Positions 1-8,443 of a stretch of DNA of 64,000 bases are shown here, one piece after another; positions within the stretch are counted from its first letter, which is position 1, and each line of letters opens with the position of its first letter. This DNA is from Candidatus Nitricoxidivorans perseverans (GTDB lineage Bacteria > Pseudomonadota > Gammaproteobacteria > Burkholderiales > Rhodocyclaceae): NCBI GenBank assembly GCA_030246985.1, contig CP107246.1:2420282-2484281 (forward strand). Direction: 5' to 3'. The notes beneath the pieces were generated by a model that saw only the letters and a program-made list of their open reading frames with translations, was not told the origin of the DNA and did not search any database. A program made the translations under genes and the position numbers.

Positions 1-725
1 CCCAGTACTGGAACCCGATCTTCGAACATGTGAAGCGCAAGACCGGGATCGCTCTGCGCCTGAAGATCGCCCGCACGGCACCGGAGTCCAACGCCGCCAT
101 CGCACGGGGCGAGTACGACTTCGTCTACTCCAACACCATCTTCCTGCCCGCCACCTCGGCGCCCGGCTACCAGGTCATCCTGCGGCCCCGTTCCGGCGCC
201 ATCACCGGCCAGATCGTCACGCTGGAGGACTCGCCCATCCGCACGCTGGCCGATCTTCAGGGGCGCGAGGCGGGTTTTCCGTCGAAGGCCGCCTTCGTCG
301 GCTACGCCGTGCCCATGGACCATCTTTTGCGGCAGGGCATCCAGGTGATACCGGTCTTCGGCGGCAACCAGGAGGGCATCATGGGCCAGCTCAAGGCCGG
401 CAAGGTCGTCGTCGCCGGCGTGAACAACGAGGTCATGCGCGCTTTCGCCGCCCGCGAGAACGTGCGCTACCGCGTGCTGTGGGAGTCCGTGCCGTATCAC
501 AACCTGCCCGTCGCCGTTCATCCGCGGGTGCCCGGCCCCGTCGCCGCGGCGGTGCAGTCGGCCATCGCCGACATGGCCGACGATCCCGAAGGCGCCGCGG
601 TGCTCGAAGCCTCGGCCCGGATCATCGGCCAGAAGCCGCCGCTGGGCTTCCTTAAGTCCGGCCCGGCCGACTACCGGAACTACCTCGACTTCTATCGCCA
701 GACCGTGGTGAAAGACATCGAGTGA
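1..725 (+). CDS. PhnD-like periplasmic substrate-binding protein, 5' truncated
   Basis: The reading frame is open from the first bases of the window, so the start and any signal peptide lie upstream. The visible 240 or so residues match the PhnD/phosphate-phosphonate ABC binding-protein fold: a YDFVYSN segment, a linker with a TLADLQGREAGFPS block typical of the hinge, and a late VAVHPRVPG segment. Such proteins bind oxyanions or small ligands in the periplasm. No transporter permease or ATPase follows. Instead the stop codon overlaps the GTG start of a membrane GGDEF-EAL protein (GTGA), so this protein more likely presents a ligand to that sensor than feeds a transporter. The fold call is fairly secure; the ligand is unknown. 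Confidence 0.75.
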   Translation, partial: QYWNPIFEHVKRKTGIALRLKIARTAPESNAAIARGEYDFVYSNTIFLPATSAPGYQVILRPRSGAITGQIVTLEDSPIRTLADLQGREAGFPSKAAFVGYAVPMDHLLRQGIQVIPVFGGNQEGIMGQLKAGKVVVAGVNNEVMRAFAARENVRYRVLWESVPYHNLPVAVHPRVPGPVAAAVQSAIADMADDPEGAAVLEASARIIGQKPPLGFLKSGPADYRNYLDFYRQTVVKDIE

Positions 726-3700
726 TCCCCCGAAGGATCGCAGCCCTCTGGGACCGTCTGCCGTTCACCGGACGGCTCCTGTTTACGGCCAGCTTCGCCC
801 TGATAGTGGCGGGGGCGGTCATGTTGCACGCCTCGGCCCGCCAGGACGCGGAGCATGCGCGGGCCAACCTTTCCCGACATCTGGCCGACGAGCTGGATGT
901 GCTGCCCTTCGCCCTTTCCGAGTCCGTGGTGGTCGGCGACTTCTCCACGCTGGAGCAGATGCTGAACCGTTTCGTTCGACGGCCCAACATCACCGTCATC
1001 CGCTACCGGGACGCCTCCGGAACGAACCTCGAAGTCCGCGGGCAACCCGTGGCGCCCCGTTCGCCCGCCTTCTTCAACGCATGGCTCGCCGGAATGGGCT
1101 TGTACGACATGAAGGGGGAGATGCCCGTGGACGTCGGGGGGCGGCGCTACGGCGTCCTGGAAATCGGGATCACCGCGCAGCCGGCCATCGACCGGGCCTG
1201 GATTCGCCTGCTCGGCCACCTGTCGATTCTCGGCCTGGCCATCCTGCTCGACTTCCTGGGCATCTGGCTGGTGCTGCGGGCGGGCCTCAAGCCCCTGCGG
1301 GACCTGGATGCCGGGGCCGCCCGGCTGGCCTCCGGCGATTACGCCGCGCGCATCAGGCCGCGGGGCAGCCCGGAGTTGCGCCGCTCCATCGTCGCTTTCA
1401 ACCAGATGGCCCGCTCGGTGGAGGAGTTCTTGCGCGCCGTCGGGTACGAGAAGGAGCGCCTTTTCGTCACGCTTTCCTCGATCGGCGACGCCGTCATCGC
1501 CACGGACGGACAGGGCCGGGTGGAATTCGTCAACATCGTGGCCGAGAAATTGACCGGCTGGGCCGCCGCGGAAGCCATCGGCAGGCCCTTGGGCGAAGTC
1601 TTCGTCGTCGTGAACGAACGCACCCGCCAGCCGGTGGAATGCCCGGTGATCCGTACCTTGCGGGAGGGCGTGGTGGTGGGGCTGGCCAACCATACGATCC
1701 TCGTCGCGAAGGATGGCGCAGAGCGCCCGATCGCCGACAGCGCGGCGCCGATCCGCGATGCCGGCGAGGTGGTCGGCGCCGTGCTGGTCTTCCGGGACCA
1801 GACGGAGGAACGGAGGCAAATCAACCAGCTTCAGCTGGCCGCCAGCGTCTTTCAGCACGCCCACGAGGGCATCGCCATCACCGACGCGAGGGGCCGGTTC
1901 CTGGAGGTGAATCCGACGTTCTGCCAGCTGACCGGCTACGGGCAGGAGGAGGTGATCGGCAGGACGCCGAGACTGCTGAAATCCGGCATCCAGGGCGACG
2001 ATTTCTATGCCGGGATGTGGCGCAGCCTCCTGGAAACCGGCCACTGGCAGGGGGAGCTGTGGAACCGGCACAAATCGGGCGGTCTTTATGCCGAGCTGCT
2101 GACCATTTCGGCCGTTCTCGACGAGGAGAGTGCGATCAGCCACTACATCGGCGTGTTCTCCGACATCACCCACCAGAAGGAGCAGCAGAAGCGGCTGGAG
2201 CATGTGGCTCACTACGATACCCTGACCGGCCTGCCCAACCGGGTATTGCTGGCGGACCGGATGCGGGTGGCCCTGGCCCAGGCCGACCGCGGCGGCCAGC
2301 TCCTGGCGGTGGCCTTCCTGGACCTGGACAGTTTCAAACCGGTCAACGACACGCTGGGCCATCAGGCCGGCGACCGGCTGCTGACGGAAGTGGCGAGCCG
2401 GCTGTCGGCCTCGGTGCGGGGCGGCGACACCGTGGCGCGGCTCGGGGGCGACGAATTCGCGCTGATCCTGTCGGGCGTTTCCTCGCTGGAGGAGTGCGAG
2501 CGGACCCTGGTGCGCCTGCTGCGCGCCGTGGCCGATCCCTATGTGGTGGAAGGCACGCCGGTGCGGGTGTCCGCGAGCATCGGCGTCACTCTCTATCCCA
2601 AGGACAGGGGGGATGCCGACGCCCTGCTGCGCCATGCCGACCAGGCCATGTATCTCGCCAAGGAAGCGGGGCGCAACCGCTACCACCTCTACGACCCGGA
2701 GCATGACCGCCGGACGCGCGTCCACCGGGAGACGCTCACCCGCATCGAACAGGCGCTGGCCGCCGGGCAGTTCTGCCTGTACTACCAGCCCAAAGTCAAT
2801 CTGCGCTTGGGCGTCGTGGCCGGCATGGAGGCCCTGATCCGCTGGCAGGATCCCGATCGGGGCCTGGTGGCGCCGGCCGAGTTCATTCCACTGGTGGACG
2901 ATTCGGAGCTGGCGGTACCCGTCGGCGAGTGGGTGATCCGGGAAGCCCTGGCCCGGATGTCGGCCTGGCGGCGCGATGGCCTGACGTTGCCGGTAAGCGT
3001 CAATGTTTCCGCCCGCCATCTGGAACATCCGGACTTCGTGTCGCACTTGCAGGCACTGCTGGCCGAGCATCCGGACTTGCCCAGGGGCAGCCTGGAACTC
3101 GAGGTGCTGGAGACCACGGCCCTCGAGGACATCGAGCATGTGAGCCGCATCATGTCCGATTGCCTGGCGCTGGGCGTGGGCTTCGCCCTGGACGACTTCG
3201 GCACCGGCTATTCCTCGCTGACCTACTTCAAGCGCCTGCCGGCCCAGGCGCTGAAGATCGACCAGTCCTTCGTCCGCGACATGCTGCGCAATCCGGAGGA
3301 TCTGGCCATCGTCGAGGGCATCGTGGGCCTGACCGACGCCTTCCATCGCGCCGCCATCGCCGAGGGGGTTGAAACCGAGGAGCAGGGCGTGATGCTCCTG
3401 CACCTGGGCTGCGAACTCGCCCAGGGCTACGCCATCGCGCGCCCCATGCCCGCCCCGGATGTCGCCGGATGGATACGGAACTGGCGTTCGGACCCCGTCT
3501 GGGTGGCCGCCGCCGCCGTCGGCTGGCGACGGGACGACCTGCCGTTGCTGTTCGCCGAACTGCATCACCGGCGCTGGGTCGACCAGATGGCCCTCCTCGT
3601 CCGGGGCTATCCGCTGGAAACGCCCCCGCCTCTCGACCACCGCGACTGCCGCTTCGGCGGCTGGCTGGCGAGGGAAGGCGGAATCCGCTACGGGCATCTT

Positions 3701-3883
3701 CCGGAGTTCCGCGCCATGCTGCCGGTGCATGAGCGGGTGCACCGCGTGGCGGCGGAGGCGTTGGCGCTGTCCCGATCGGGACAGCGGGAAGCGGCCGAGG
3801 CGCGCCTCATGGAGCTTTTCGCCTGCCGGGAGGAACTGCTGGCGGCCTTGTACCTCCTCCGGACCGTCGTGGCGCTCGGTTAG
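722..3883 (+). CDS. Membrane HAMP-PAS-PAS-GGDEF-EAL protein with C-terminal CZB domain
   Basis: A 1053-residue c-di-GMP enzyme. The order is a transmembrane segment near residues 15-40, a periplasmic sensor to about 155, a second membrane segment (160-185), HAMP (185-235), two PAS domains (245-365 and 370-490), GGDEF (about 500-660), EAL (680-920) and a chemoreceptor zinc-binding (CZB) domain (945-1050). The cyclase motif GGDEF (575-579) is intact and preceded by an RGGD inhibitory site. EAL is intact at 703-705, with DDFGTGYSS and AEGVE motifs, so both synthesis and hydrolysis look possible. The CZB has HHRRW, DCRFGGWL (Cys976) and VHERVH. The GTG start overlaps the stop of the upstream binding-protein gene. 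In E. coli DgcZ an analogous CZB makes cyclase activity zinc-responsive; that role here is inference. Confidence 0.9.
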   Translation: MIPRRIAALWDRLPFTGRLLFTASFALIVAGAVMLHASARQDAEHARANLSRHLADELDVLPFALSESVVVGDFSTLEQMLNRFVRRPNITVIRYRDASGTNLEVRGQPVAPRSPAFFNAWLAGMGLYDMKGEMPVDVGGRRYGVLEIGITAQPAIDRAWIRLLGHLSILGLAILLDFLGIWLVLRAGLKPLRDLDAGAARLASGDYAARIRPRGSPELRRSIVAFNQMARSVEEFLRAVGYEKERLFVTLSSIGDAVIATDGQGRVEFVNIVAEKLTGWAAAEAIGRPLGEVFVVVNERTRQPVECPVIRTLREGVVVGLANHTILVAKDGAERPIADSAAPIRDAGEVVGAVLVFRDQTEERRQINQLQLAASVFQHAHEGIAITDARGRFLEVNPTFCQLTGYGQEEVIGRTPRLLKSGIQGDDFYAGMWRSLLETGHWQGELWNRHKSGGLYAELLTISAVLDEESAISHYIGVFSDITHQKEQQKRLEHVAHYDTLTGLPNRVLLADRMRVALAQADRGGQLLAVAFLDLDSFKPVNDTLGHQAGDRLLTEVASRLSASVRGGDTVARLGGDEFALILSGVSSLEECERTLVRLLRAVADPYVVEGTPVRVSASIGVTLYPKDRGDADALLRHADQAMYLAKEAGRNRYHLYDPEHDRRTRVHRETLTRIEQALAAGQFCLYYQPKVNLRLGVVAGMEALIRWQDPDRGLVAPAEFIPLVDDSELAVPVGEWVIREALARMSAWRRDGLTLPVSVNVSARHLEHPDFVSHLQALLAEHPDLPRGSLELEVLETTALEDIEHVSRIMSDCLALGVGFALDDFGTGYSSLTYFKRLPAQALKIDQSFVRDMLRNPEDLAIVEGIVGLTDAFHRAAIAEGVETEEQGVMLLHLGCELAQGYAIARPMPAPDVAGWIRNWRSDPVWVAAAAVGWRRDDLPLLFAELHHRRWVDQMALLVRGYPLETPPPLDHRDCRFGGWLAREGGIRYGHLPEFRAMLPVHERVHRVAAEALALSRSGQREAAEARLMELFACREELLAALYLLRTVVALG

Positions 3884-3890
3884 GGCGCCG

Positions 3891-4994
3891 TCAGGACTCG
3901 ATGAGCTTGCGGACGACGCCGTTGAAGCGGGCGATCCATTCCGGCGCGAACTGCCGGTCGCAGGCGTTGATCTCGGCGACGGCGCGCAGCAGCGAGCGGC
4001 CCTGGCCGCGGTGGCTGTGCTTCAGGGTGACGGCCTCGAAGGCGTCGACGATGGCGATGATCTTCGCGCCGGGGCAGATGTCGGCGTCCCCGAGTCCATC
4101 CGGGTAGCCGCCGCCATCCGGCATCTCGTGATGCTGGGCGGCCATCTCGGTGGCCGCGGTCCAGCCGGGAATGCGGCCAAGGAGTCCCGCGGCCCAGGCG
4201 GGGTGATTGCGCAGGGCTCGCCGGTCCTCGTCGGTGAGGTGGCCCACCTTGAGCCAGACGGACTCCGGCAGGAACATCATGCCCACGTCGTGCAGGTAGA
4301 TCGCCGCCTCCAGCTGCACGGGGTCCACGGGCTTGCCGGCGGCCGCGTTGGTATCGAGGGCCAGGCGCAGAATGCGCCCGCTGCGGCCCCGGAACAGCGG
4401 CGAGCGCGCCTCGAACTGTACCGCCAAGCTCTTGAAGAAGCGCAGGTCGGCGGCCTGCCGCTCGGCGCCGTGGGGCATGGCGGGCGCCTTCGGGCGCAGA
4501 TGCTGCGCCGCCGGTTTCGGCCGGAAGCCGGTCACCGCTTCCACCAGGTTGGCGGCGAGTTCATCGAGCGCCTCGACCGGCGCGTCGGCCATCCCTTCGA
4601 GTCCGCCGACCAGTTCGACCAACTTCAGGTGGGCGACCGGCCGGTCGCCGGCCAGGGCTTCGACGGCCAGTTCCAGCCGGTCCATGGCGAGCAGGAAGAT
4701 TTCGGCGATCGCGTCGGAGAACATGAATTCGCCGGAACGCATGCGGTCGAGCAGGGTCTCGATGGGGTGGGTGATGGCGACGCCCATGTCCAGCCGGCAG
4801 ATGGCGGCGTCGCCCTTGACCGTGTGCAGGGCGCGGAAAAGGTCGGCGATCAGGAGCCGGTCCCGCGGGGTCTTCTTCAAGCGGGCGATATCGCGCTCGA
4901 TGCCCAGCGCCTGGTCGGCGAGCGCGGCGATGAATTCCTGCAGGCCCTCGCGATCCCGTACGCGCGGCTGGAGCAAATCGGCGGTGTTGACCAT
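3891..4994 (-). CDS. HPt and HD-GYP domain protein (candidate c-di-GMP phosphodiesterase)
   Basis: A 367-residue cytoplasmic protein without membrane segments. The N-terminal third is an HPt-like helical domain with the phosphoacceptor pattern LHTVKGD (His57). The C-terminal half is an HD-GYP domain with His235-Asp236 in LHDVGMMF and Gly296-Tyr297-Pro298 in HHEMPDGGGYPDGL. The usual Lys of HDxGK is Met here. I chose the ATG at 4994 because GGGAGG lies six bases upstream; longer in-frame extensions are possible but lack such a site. It converges on the GGDEF-EAL gene with seven bases between stops and diverges from a small unknown gene. HPt fused to HD-GYP suggests phosphorelay control of c-di-GMP breakdown. 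Confidence 0.85.
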   Translation of the reverse strand: MVNTADLLQPRVRDREGLQEFIAALADQALGIERDIARLKKTPRDRLLIADLFRALHTVKGDAAICRLDMGVAITHPIETLLDRMRSGEFMFSDAIAEIFLLAMDRLELAVEALAGDRPVAHLKLVELVGGLEGMADAPVEALDELAANLVEAVTGFRPKPAAQHLRPKAPAMPHGAERQAADLRFFKSLAVQFEARSPLFRGRSGRILRLALDTNAAAGKPVDPVQLEAAIYLHDVGMMFLPESVWLKVGHLTDEDRRALRNHPAWAAGLLGRIPGWTAATEMAAQHHEMPDGGGYPDGLGDADICPGAKIIAIVDAFEAVTLKHSHRGQGRSLLRAVAEINACDRQFAPEWIARFNGVVRKLIES

Positions 4995-5006
4995 CAGCGG
5001 CCTCCC

Positions 5007-5024
5007 ATGGCATTCCCATGCCAT
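5007..5024. promoter_or_regulatory. Perfect palindrome between divergent genes
   Basis: ATGGCAT and ATGCCAT flank a four-base centre. The element lies just upstream of the ribosome-binding site of the HPt/HD-GYP gene and upstream of a perfect TATAAT for the opposite gene. It could be an operator or a 5'-leader hairpin. No regulator is identified. Confidence 0.4.
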
Positions 5025-5042
5025 TATCCCGCAAGCCGGACA

Positions 5043-5048
5043 TATAAT
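5043..5048 (+). promoter_or_regulatory. Candidate -10 box TATAAT
   Basis: A perfect sigma70 -10 hexamer sits 30 bases before the start of the small gene at 5079. No good -35 is seen at the usual spacing; the palindrome at 5007-5024 occupies that position, so activator dependence is possible. Confidence 0.45.
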
Positions 5049-5078
5049 CAGGCCGGGGTTTCGTGAAAGGGAATTGCG

Positions 5079-5330
5079 ATGGCCGAGTCTGACGAACAGA
5101 AGGAACGGCGGGTCAGCGTCGAATTGCGGGAGATATTCGTCGTCGCCTACGAGGTGGTCGAGCCTTTCCTCGATCCCAAGAACAGTTGGGGCGGCCAGAC
5201 CCATGAGCATCTAGCCTACCGGACGGTCCATGAGCGGTTTCCGCAACTGAGCGGCGAGGAGGTGTTCGTCATCATCAGCGCGGCAAAGCGGGTGTATGCC
5301 GCGGGCGGCAGGCCCGCTCCGGCGAAATAG
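5079..5330 (+). CDS. Small conserved-looking hypothetical protein
   Basis: An 83-residue, charged, soluble protein with no signal peptide or membrane segment. I do not recognise the family. It begins MAESDEQKERR, has a hydrophobic helix-like core (ELREIFVVAYEVVEPF) and a C-terminal half with EEVFVIISAAKRVYAAGG. A GGGA motif precedes the ATG, a perfect TATAAT lies 30 bases upstream and a 13-bp inverted repeat follows the stop, all of which support a real single-gene unit. It is divergent from the HPt/HD-GYP gene and may share control with it. No function is proposed. Confidence 0.6.
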   Translation: MAESDEQKERRVSVELREIFVVAYEVVEPFLDPKNSWGGQTHEHLAYRTVHERFPQLSGEEVFVIISAAKRVYAAGGRPAPAK

Positions 5331-5356
5331 CCGTGCCCCTTTCAGCTTCGACATAA

Positions 5357-5386
5357 CGTCCTGCTAATGCGGACATTAGCAGGACG
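5357..5386. repeat. 13-bp perfect inverted repeat with 4-base loop
   Basis: CGTCCTGCTAATG and CATTAGCAGGACG flank CGGA. It lies after the 83-residue gene and about 30 bases before the candidate -10 of sucC. There is no T-run after it, so it is either a terminator of unusual type or an operator upstream of sucCD. Confidence 0.6.
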
Positions 5387-5412
5387 ATTGCCGCCGGGGC
5401 GCGGGAATGATT

Positions 5413-5421
5413 TGCTATCAT
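5413..5421 (+). promoter_or_regulatory. Candidate extended -10 promoter of sucCD
   Basis: TGCTATCAT fits an extended -10 (TGn followed by TATCAT), 39 bases before the sucC start. The -35 is poor, as is common for extended -10 promoters. It has not been tested. Confidence 0.35.
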
Positions 5422-5460
5422 CGCCGCCGGCGACAATCTCACAATCAGGACAATAATCTT

Positions 5461-6627
5461 ATGAAAATCCACGAGTATCAGGGCAAGGAGATCCTCAGGA
5501 AGTTCGGCGTGGCGACCCCGCGCGGCGTTCCCTGTTTCTCCGTCGACGAGGCGGTGCAGGCCGCCGAAAAACTGGGTGGCAAGGTGTGGGTGGTCAAGGC
5601 CCAGATCCATGCCGGCGGCCGCGGCAAGGGCGGAGGCGTCAAAGTGGCGAAATCCATGGACGAGGTGCGTGCCTACGCCGGCCAGATCCTGGGCATGCAG
5701 CTCAAGACCCACCAGACCGGCCCCGAGGGCCAGAAGGTGCGCCGGTTGCTGATCGAGGAAGGCGCCGACATCAAGAAGGAACTCTACGTCGGCATGGTGG
5801 TCGATCGCGTGACGCAACGCGTGTGCCTCATGGCCTCCAGCGAGGGCGGCATGGACATCGAGGAAGTGGCCGCCCACACGCCGGAGAAGATCCACAAGGT
5901 GTTCGTCGATCCGGTGGCCGGCCTGACCGACGCCGAGGCCGACGACGTCGCCGCGAAGATCGGCGTGCCCGCCGCCAGCATCCCGCAGGCCCGCGCGGTG
6001 CTGCAAGGGCTGTACAAGGCGTTCTGGGATACCGACGCGAGCCTGGCCGAGATCAACCCGCTGATCCTCACGGGCGACGGCCGCGTGATCGCGCTCGACG
6101 CCAAGATGAACTTCGACTCCAACGCGCTCTACCGCCACGAGGACATCGTCGCCATGCGCGACCTGGACGAGGAAGACGCGGCCGAGATCGAGGCGTCGAA
6201 GTTCGACCTCTCCTACATTTCGCTCGACGGCAACATCGGCTGCCTGGTGAACGGCGCGGGGCTGGCCATGGCGACCATGGACACCATCAAGCTGTTCGGC
6301 GCCGAGCCGGCCAACTTCCTCGACGTGGGCGGCGGCGCCACCACCGAGAAGGTCACCGAGGCTTTTAAACTCATGCTCGCGAACCCCAAGGTCAAGGGCA
6401 TCCTGGTCAACATCTTCGGCGGCATCATGCGCTGCGACACCATCGCCACGGGCGTGGTGGCCGCCGCGCGCGAGACCCATCTCTCCGTGCCCCTGGTGGT
6501 GCGCATGCGCGGCACCAACGAGGACCTCGGCAAGCAGATCCTCAAGGATTCGGGCCTGCCCATCATCGCCGCCAACGACATGGCGGACGCCGCGCAGAAG
6601 ATCGTTGCCGCCGTCGGCGGAAAGTAA
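5461..6627 (+). CDS. sucC: Succinyl-CoA synthetase (ADP-forming), beta subunit
   Basis: A 388-residue protein, the normal family length. It has the N-terminal [17 protein letters not shown] signature, an ATP-grasp domain with the glycine-rich [12 protein letters not shown] loop, and a C-terminal CoA-ligase domain with [11 protein letters not shown] and [10 protein letters not shown]. Together with SucD it interconverts succinyl-CoA and succinate with formation of ATP in the TCA cycle. I chose the ATG at 5461 because it begins the conserved N-terminus and follows an AGGACA site. SucD starts 12 bases downstream, so the two are one operon. There is no adjacent 2-oxoglutarate dehydrogenase, unlike E. 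coli. Confidence 0.97.
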   Translation: MKIHEYQGKEILRKFGVATPRGVPCFSVDEAVQAAEKLGGKVWVVKAQIHAGGRGKGGGVKVAKSMDEVRAYAGQILGMQLKTHQTGPEGQKVRRLLIEEGADIKKELYVGMVVDRVTQRVCLMASSEGGMDIEEVAAHTPEKIHKVFVDPVAGLTDAEADDVAAKIGVPAASIPQARAVLQGLYKAFWDTDASLAEINPLILTGDGRVIALDAKMNFDSNALYRHEDIVAMRDLDEEDAAEIEASKFDLSYISLDGNIGCLVNGAGLAMATMDTIKLFGAEPANFLDVGGGATTEKVTEAFKLMLANPKVKGILVNIFGGIMRCDTIATGVVAAARETHLSVPLVVRMRGTNEDLGKQILKDSGLPIIAANDMADAAQKIVAAVGGK

Positions 6628-6639
6628 GGGAAAACCCAC

Positions 6640-7527
6640 ATGAGCATTCTCATCAACAAGGACACCCGGGTCGTCACCCAGGGCATCACCGGCAAGACCG
6701 GCCAGTTCCACACCACGATGTGCAAGCAGTACGCCAACGGCGCGAACTGCTTCGTCGCCGGCGTGAATCCCAAGAAGGCGGGCGAAAGTTTCGAGGACAT
6801 CCCGATTTACGCGACCGTGAAGGACGCGAAGGCCCAGCAGGGCGTCAACGCCTCCGTGATCTACGTGCCGCCGCCCTTCGCCGCCGCCGCGATCTGGGAA
6901 GCGGTCGAGGCCGATCTCGACCTCGTCATCTGCATCACCGAGGGCATTCCCGTGCGCGACATGGTGGCCGTGAAGGACCGCATGAAAAGGGAAGGCCGCA
7001 AGACCGTCCTGTGCGGCCCCAACTGCCCCGGCATCATCACGCCCGACGAGATCAAGATCGGCATCATGCCCGGCCACATCCACAAGAAGGGCCGCATCGG
7101 CGTGGTGTCGCGCTCCGGCACGCTGACCTATGAAGCCGTCGGCCAGCTCTCCGACCTTGGGCTGGGCCAGAGCACGGCGGTCGGCATCGGCGGCGACCCG
7201 GTCAACGGCCTCAAGCACAAGGAGGTGCTGGAACTGTTCATGAACGACCCGGACACCGACGCGGTCATCATGATCGGCGAGATCGGCGGCTCCGACGAGG
7301 AAACCGCGGCCGAGTGGTACGCGAAGGAGTGCAAGAACAAGAAGCCCGTCGTCGGGTTCATCGCGGGCGTCACCGCGCCGGCGGGCAAGCGCATGGGCCA
7401 CGCCGGGGCGATCATCTCCGGCGGCAAGGGCACGGCGCAGGAGAAGCTGGCCGTGATGGAGGCCTGCGGCATCCGCACCACCAAGAACCCGGCCGAAATG
7501 GGCAAGCTGCTTCAGTCCGTGCTCTGA
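6640..7527 (+). CDS. sucD: Succinyl-CoA synthetase, alpha subunit
   Basis: A 295-residue protein. It carries the N-terminal CoA-binding Rossmann fold ([11 protein letters not shown]), the [10 protein letters not shown] segment and the phosphohistidine motif [17 protein letters not shown] with the catalytic His near residue 254. It binds CoA and carries the transient phosphohistidine of the SucCD heterotetramer. It is the second gene of the operon and is followed by an intrinsic terminator at 7549-7580, so transcription of sucCD probably ends there. Confidence 0.97.
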   Translation: MSILINKDTRVVTQGITGKTGQFHTTMCKQYANGANCFVAGVNPKKAGESFEDIPIYATVKDAKAQQGVNASVIYVPPPFAAAAIWEAVEADLDLVICITEGIPVRDMVAVKDRMKREGRKTVLCGPNCPGIITPDEIKIGIMPGHIHKKGRIGVVSRSGTLTYEAVGQLSDLGLGQSTAVGIGGDPVNGLKHKEVLELFMNDPDTDAVIMIGEIGGSDEETAAEWYAKECKNKKPVVGFIAGVTAPAGKRMGHAGAIISGGKGTAQEKLAVMEACGIRTTKNPAEMGKLLQSVL

Positions 7528-7548
7528 CCCGTTTCCCATCCATCAAGG

Positions 7549-7580
7549 GCCGCGTCGGCGCAAGCCTTCGCGGCTTTTTT
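7549..7580 (+). terminator. Intrinsic terminator after sucD
   Basis: GCCGCG and CGCGGC pair across a 14-base loop and are followed directly by six T residues. The element lies 22 bases after the sucD stop. Confidence 0.75.
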
Positions 7581-7598
7581 ATCGCATAGAATCCGCCC

Positions 7599-8300
7599 AT
7601 GCCCTTCGATCTTTCCTCGCCCGACTTCTGGGTCGCCGTCCTCCAGATCATCGCCATCGACATCGTCCTCTCGGGCGACAACGCCGTGGTCATCGCGCTG
7701 GCCTGCCGCAACCTGCCGGCCGAGCAGCGGCGCCTGGGCATCCTGTGGGGCGTCGGCGGGGCCATCGGCCTGCGGGTGGTGCTGACGGCCTTCGCCGCCG
7801 GGCTGCTGGGCTACCCTTACCTGAAGCTCATCGGCGGCTTTCTGCTGCTCTGGATCGGCGTCAAGCTGCTGCTTCCCGAGGGCGAGGAAGGGCATGACAT
7901 CCAGGGCGCCGGCCATCTCTGGGGCGCGGTGAAGACCATCATCGTCGCCGACTTCGTGATGAGCCTGGACAACGTCATCGCCGTGGCCGCCGCCGCGCGG
8001 GATTCGATATTCCTCCTGCTGTTCGGCCTGGCGGTCAGCATTCCGCTGATCGTCTGGACCAGCCAGTTGTTCCTGAAGCTGATGGAACGGTTTCCCGTCA
8101 TCATCACCCTCGGCGCCGGCCTGCTCGGCTGGGTGGCCGGCGGCATGCTGGCCACCGACGTGGCGGTGAAGGGCTGGGTGGAGGCGGCGATGCCGCTGGC
8201 GCATTATGTGGCGAGTGCGGTTTGCGCACTGTTCGTGGTCGTCGTCGGCAACTGGCTGGCGTGGAGAAAAGCGGGGCGGGAGGAACGGAGAATCGTGTGA
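7599..8300 (+). CDS. TerC/YjbE family integral membrane protein
   Basis: A 233-residue polytopic protein with about seven hydrophobic segments. The family motifs GDNAVVIALA and MSLDNVIAVAA place conserved acidic residues inside the membrane. TerC-family proteins are linked to metal-ion handling, including manganese export in some bacteria, and to tellurite resistance; the ion here is unknown. A TAGAAT box ends seven bases before the ATG and no ribosome-binding site is visible, so a leaderless message is possible. The gene stands alone between the sucCD terminator and the signalling cassette. Confidence 0.85.
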   Translation: MPFDLSSPDFWVAVLQIIAIDIVLSGDNAVVIALACRNLPAEQRRLGILWGVGGAIGLRVVLTAFAAGLLGYPYLKLIGGFLLLWIGVKLLLPEGEEGHDIQGAGHLWGAVKTIIVADFVMSLDNVIAVAAAARDSIFLLLFGLAVSIPLIVWTSQLFLKLMERFPVIITLGAGLLGWVAGGMLATDVAVKGWVEAAMPLAHYVASAVCALFVVVVGNWLAWRKAGREERRIV

Positions 8301-8328
8301 ACCGTCGTGGCGTCGGCATAAAAAACGA

Positions 8329-8358
8329 TTGACGGAGTTGATATCGAACTGTAAGAAT
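8329..8358 (+). promoter_or_regulatory. Candidate sigma70 promoter of the signalling cassette
   Basis: TTGACG (8329-8334) and AAGAAT (8353-8358) are separated by 18 bases in the 143-base gap before the CHASE2 kinase gene. The -35 is good and the -10 is fair. This is the largest gap before the eight-gene run. Confidence 0.35.
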
Positions 8359-8443
8359 TGGCATTATCGTCCTGTTTCTACGCCAACATTATTGCCGTAC
8401 TGAGTGAGGCGCCGGTTTCGGGATACAGGGGGCAAACAAGGTC

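Noticed and set aside
692-3742. A 1016-codon open frame antisense to the GGDEF-EAL gene
   Set aside because: Its translation is low-complexity, Gly/Arg/His/Gln-rich shadow of a real gene in GC-rich DNA; the sense strand has intact catalytic motifs.
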